A stretch of DNA of 17,047 nt from the NCBI GenBank assembly GCA_002495645.1, contig DAGF01000016.1, forward strand, positions 27,999 to 45,045. The letters are read 5' to 3'. The translations under genes were made by a program, and so were the position numbers. Below are positions 16,662 to 17,047 of the stretch, one piece after another. Position 1 is the stretch's first letter; every line of letters begins with the position of its first letter. The notes beneath the pieces were generated by a model. That model was not told where the DNA came from. It did no database searches and saw nothing but the letters and a program-made list of their open reading frames with translations. This stretch comes from Euryarchaeota archaeon UBA549 (GTDB taxonomy: Archaea > Thermoplasmatota > Poseidoniia > Poseidoniales > Poseidoniaceae).

Positions 16662-17047
16662 ATGGAGCCATTTGAACTTGCATGGGAACGCCAGCCCGAC
16701 GACCGACAGTGGGAGAAGCCCGAAGGCGACGACCCCCGAACTTTGTACCAGATGCTGATGACCAGCGTGGACCGCTTTGGCGACCTTCCGTGCTTTGGCT
16801 ATATCCCTGCACCTGGCATGCCACGAACGCATCTTTCCTACAACCAGTTTGGCGACCTCGCCACTGCCGTCGGAAAGCAACTTGCAGCCATCGGCGTGAA
16901 GGCCGGCGACCGTGTGGCCCTCATTCTCAACAACTCTGTTGAATGGGCTGCCCTCTCATACGGTGCCAACGGCATTGGGGCCGCTTACACCGCCATGTAC
17001 ACCCATCAGCACGGAACCGAATGGGCTTACATTCTCGGCGATTCAAC
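16662..17047 (+). CDS. Long-chain acyl-CoA synthetase (AMP-forming), N-terminal part
   Basis: The frame runs from ATG 16662 to the window edge, giving 128 residues without a stop. The sequence matches the start of long-chain fatty acyl-CoA synthetases of the ANL superfamily, which activate fatty acids to acyl-CoA through an acyl-adenylate. Recognisable blocks are a TLYQMLMTSVDRFGDLPCFGY opening (around 27-47), the LSYNQFGDLATAVGKQL helix (59-75), GVKAGDRVALILNNSVEWA (78-96) and GANGIGAAYTAMYTHQ (101-116), where family members typically have GxxxxGAVxVPxYxT. The ATP-binding P-loop and the catalytic Lys lie beyond the edge, so completeness cannot be judged. The gene is divergent from the surface-protein gene, 99 bases apart, with no clear ribosome-binding site; its promoter was not identified. 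A related acyl-ACP synthetase is possible. Confidence 0.85.
   Translation, partial: MEPFELAWERQPDDRQWEKPEGDDPRTLYQMLMTSVDRFGDLPCFGYIPAPGMPRTHLSYNQFGDLATAVGKQLAAIGVKAGDRVALILNNSVEWAALSYGANGIGAAYTAMYTHQHGTEWAYILGDS

Overview
The window looks like a chromosomal stretch of a planktonic euryarchaeote, most likely Marine Group II/III (Poseidoniia-type). This is inferred from an archaeal exosome Csl4 subunit, a METTL5-like methyltransferase, a COG1031-type radical SAM protein with a C-terminal HhH, a PGF-CTERM-like surface protein, a leaderless archaeal promoter, and very large secreted proteins built from RCC1-like, MopE-like and thrombospondin-3-like repeats. There is no marker gene such as 16S rRNA, so the assignment stays an inference.

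Layout. (1) Bases 1-1397, plus strand: the 3' end of a Pro/Glu/Ala-rich acidic protein, a 64-residue zinc-ribbon protein, and a METTL5-like N6-adenine methyltransferase read almost directly off the zinc-ribbon stop codon. (2) Bases 1495-5510, plus strand, a tight cluster with 25-34 base gaps: a Csl4 exosome subunit carrying two extra RRM domains and a Gly/Arg-rich, lysine/arginine-tailed C terminus; a radical SAM/HhH protein; and a clear SMUG1-family uracil-DNA glycosylase. These three point to RNA decay or binding, an unassigned radical reaction, and base-excision repair. (3) Bases 5542-13227, plus strand: a 2561-residue exported protein with a ZU5-like and a fibrinogen-like segment, then about 30 RCC1-like repeats in two chemically different classes, interrupted by calcium-type Asp-rich motifs and an Ig-like segment, and ending in a membrane anchor. 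(4) Bases 13228-13400: a convergent intergenic region holding a run of four stem-loops without T-tracts. (5) Bases 13401-16562, minus strand: a 1053-residue surface protein with signal peptide, internal hydrophobic hairpin, one MopE-like motif and a PGF-CTERM-like end. It is visibly more AT-rich than its neighbours. (6) Bases 16563-16661: a divergent promoter region. (7) Bases 16662-17047, plus strand: the start of a long-chain acyl-CoA synthetase.

No rRNA, tRNA, CRISPR array, insertion sequence or attachment site was recognised. No gene-free stretch exceeds 300 bases. The most unusual items are the Csl4-RRM-RRM fusion, the SMUG1 glycosylase in an archaeal context, the pairing of a small zinc-ribbon protein with a METTL5-like enzyme, and the face-to-face pair of giant surface proteins with a structured intergenic element between them.
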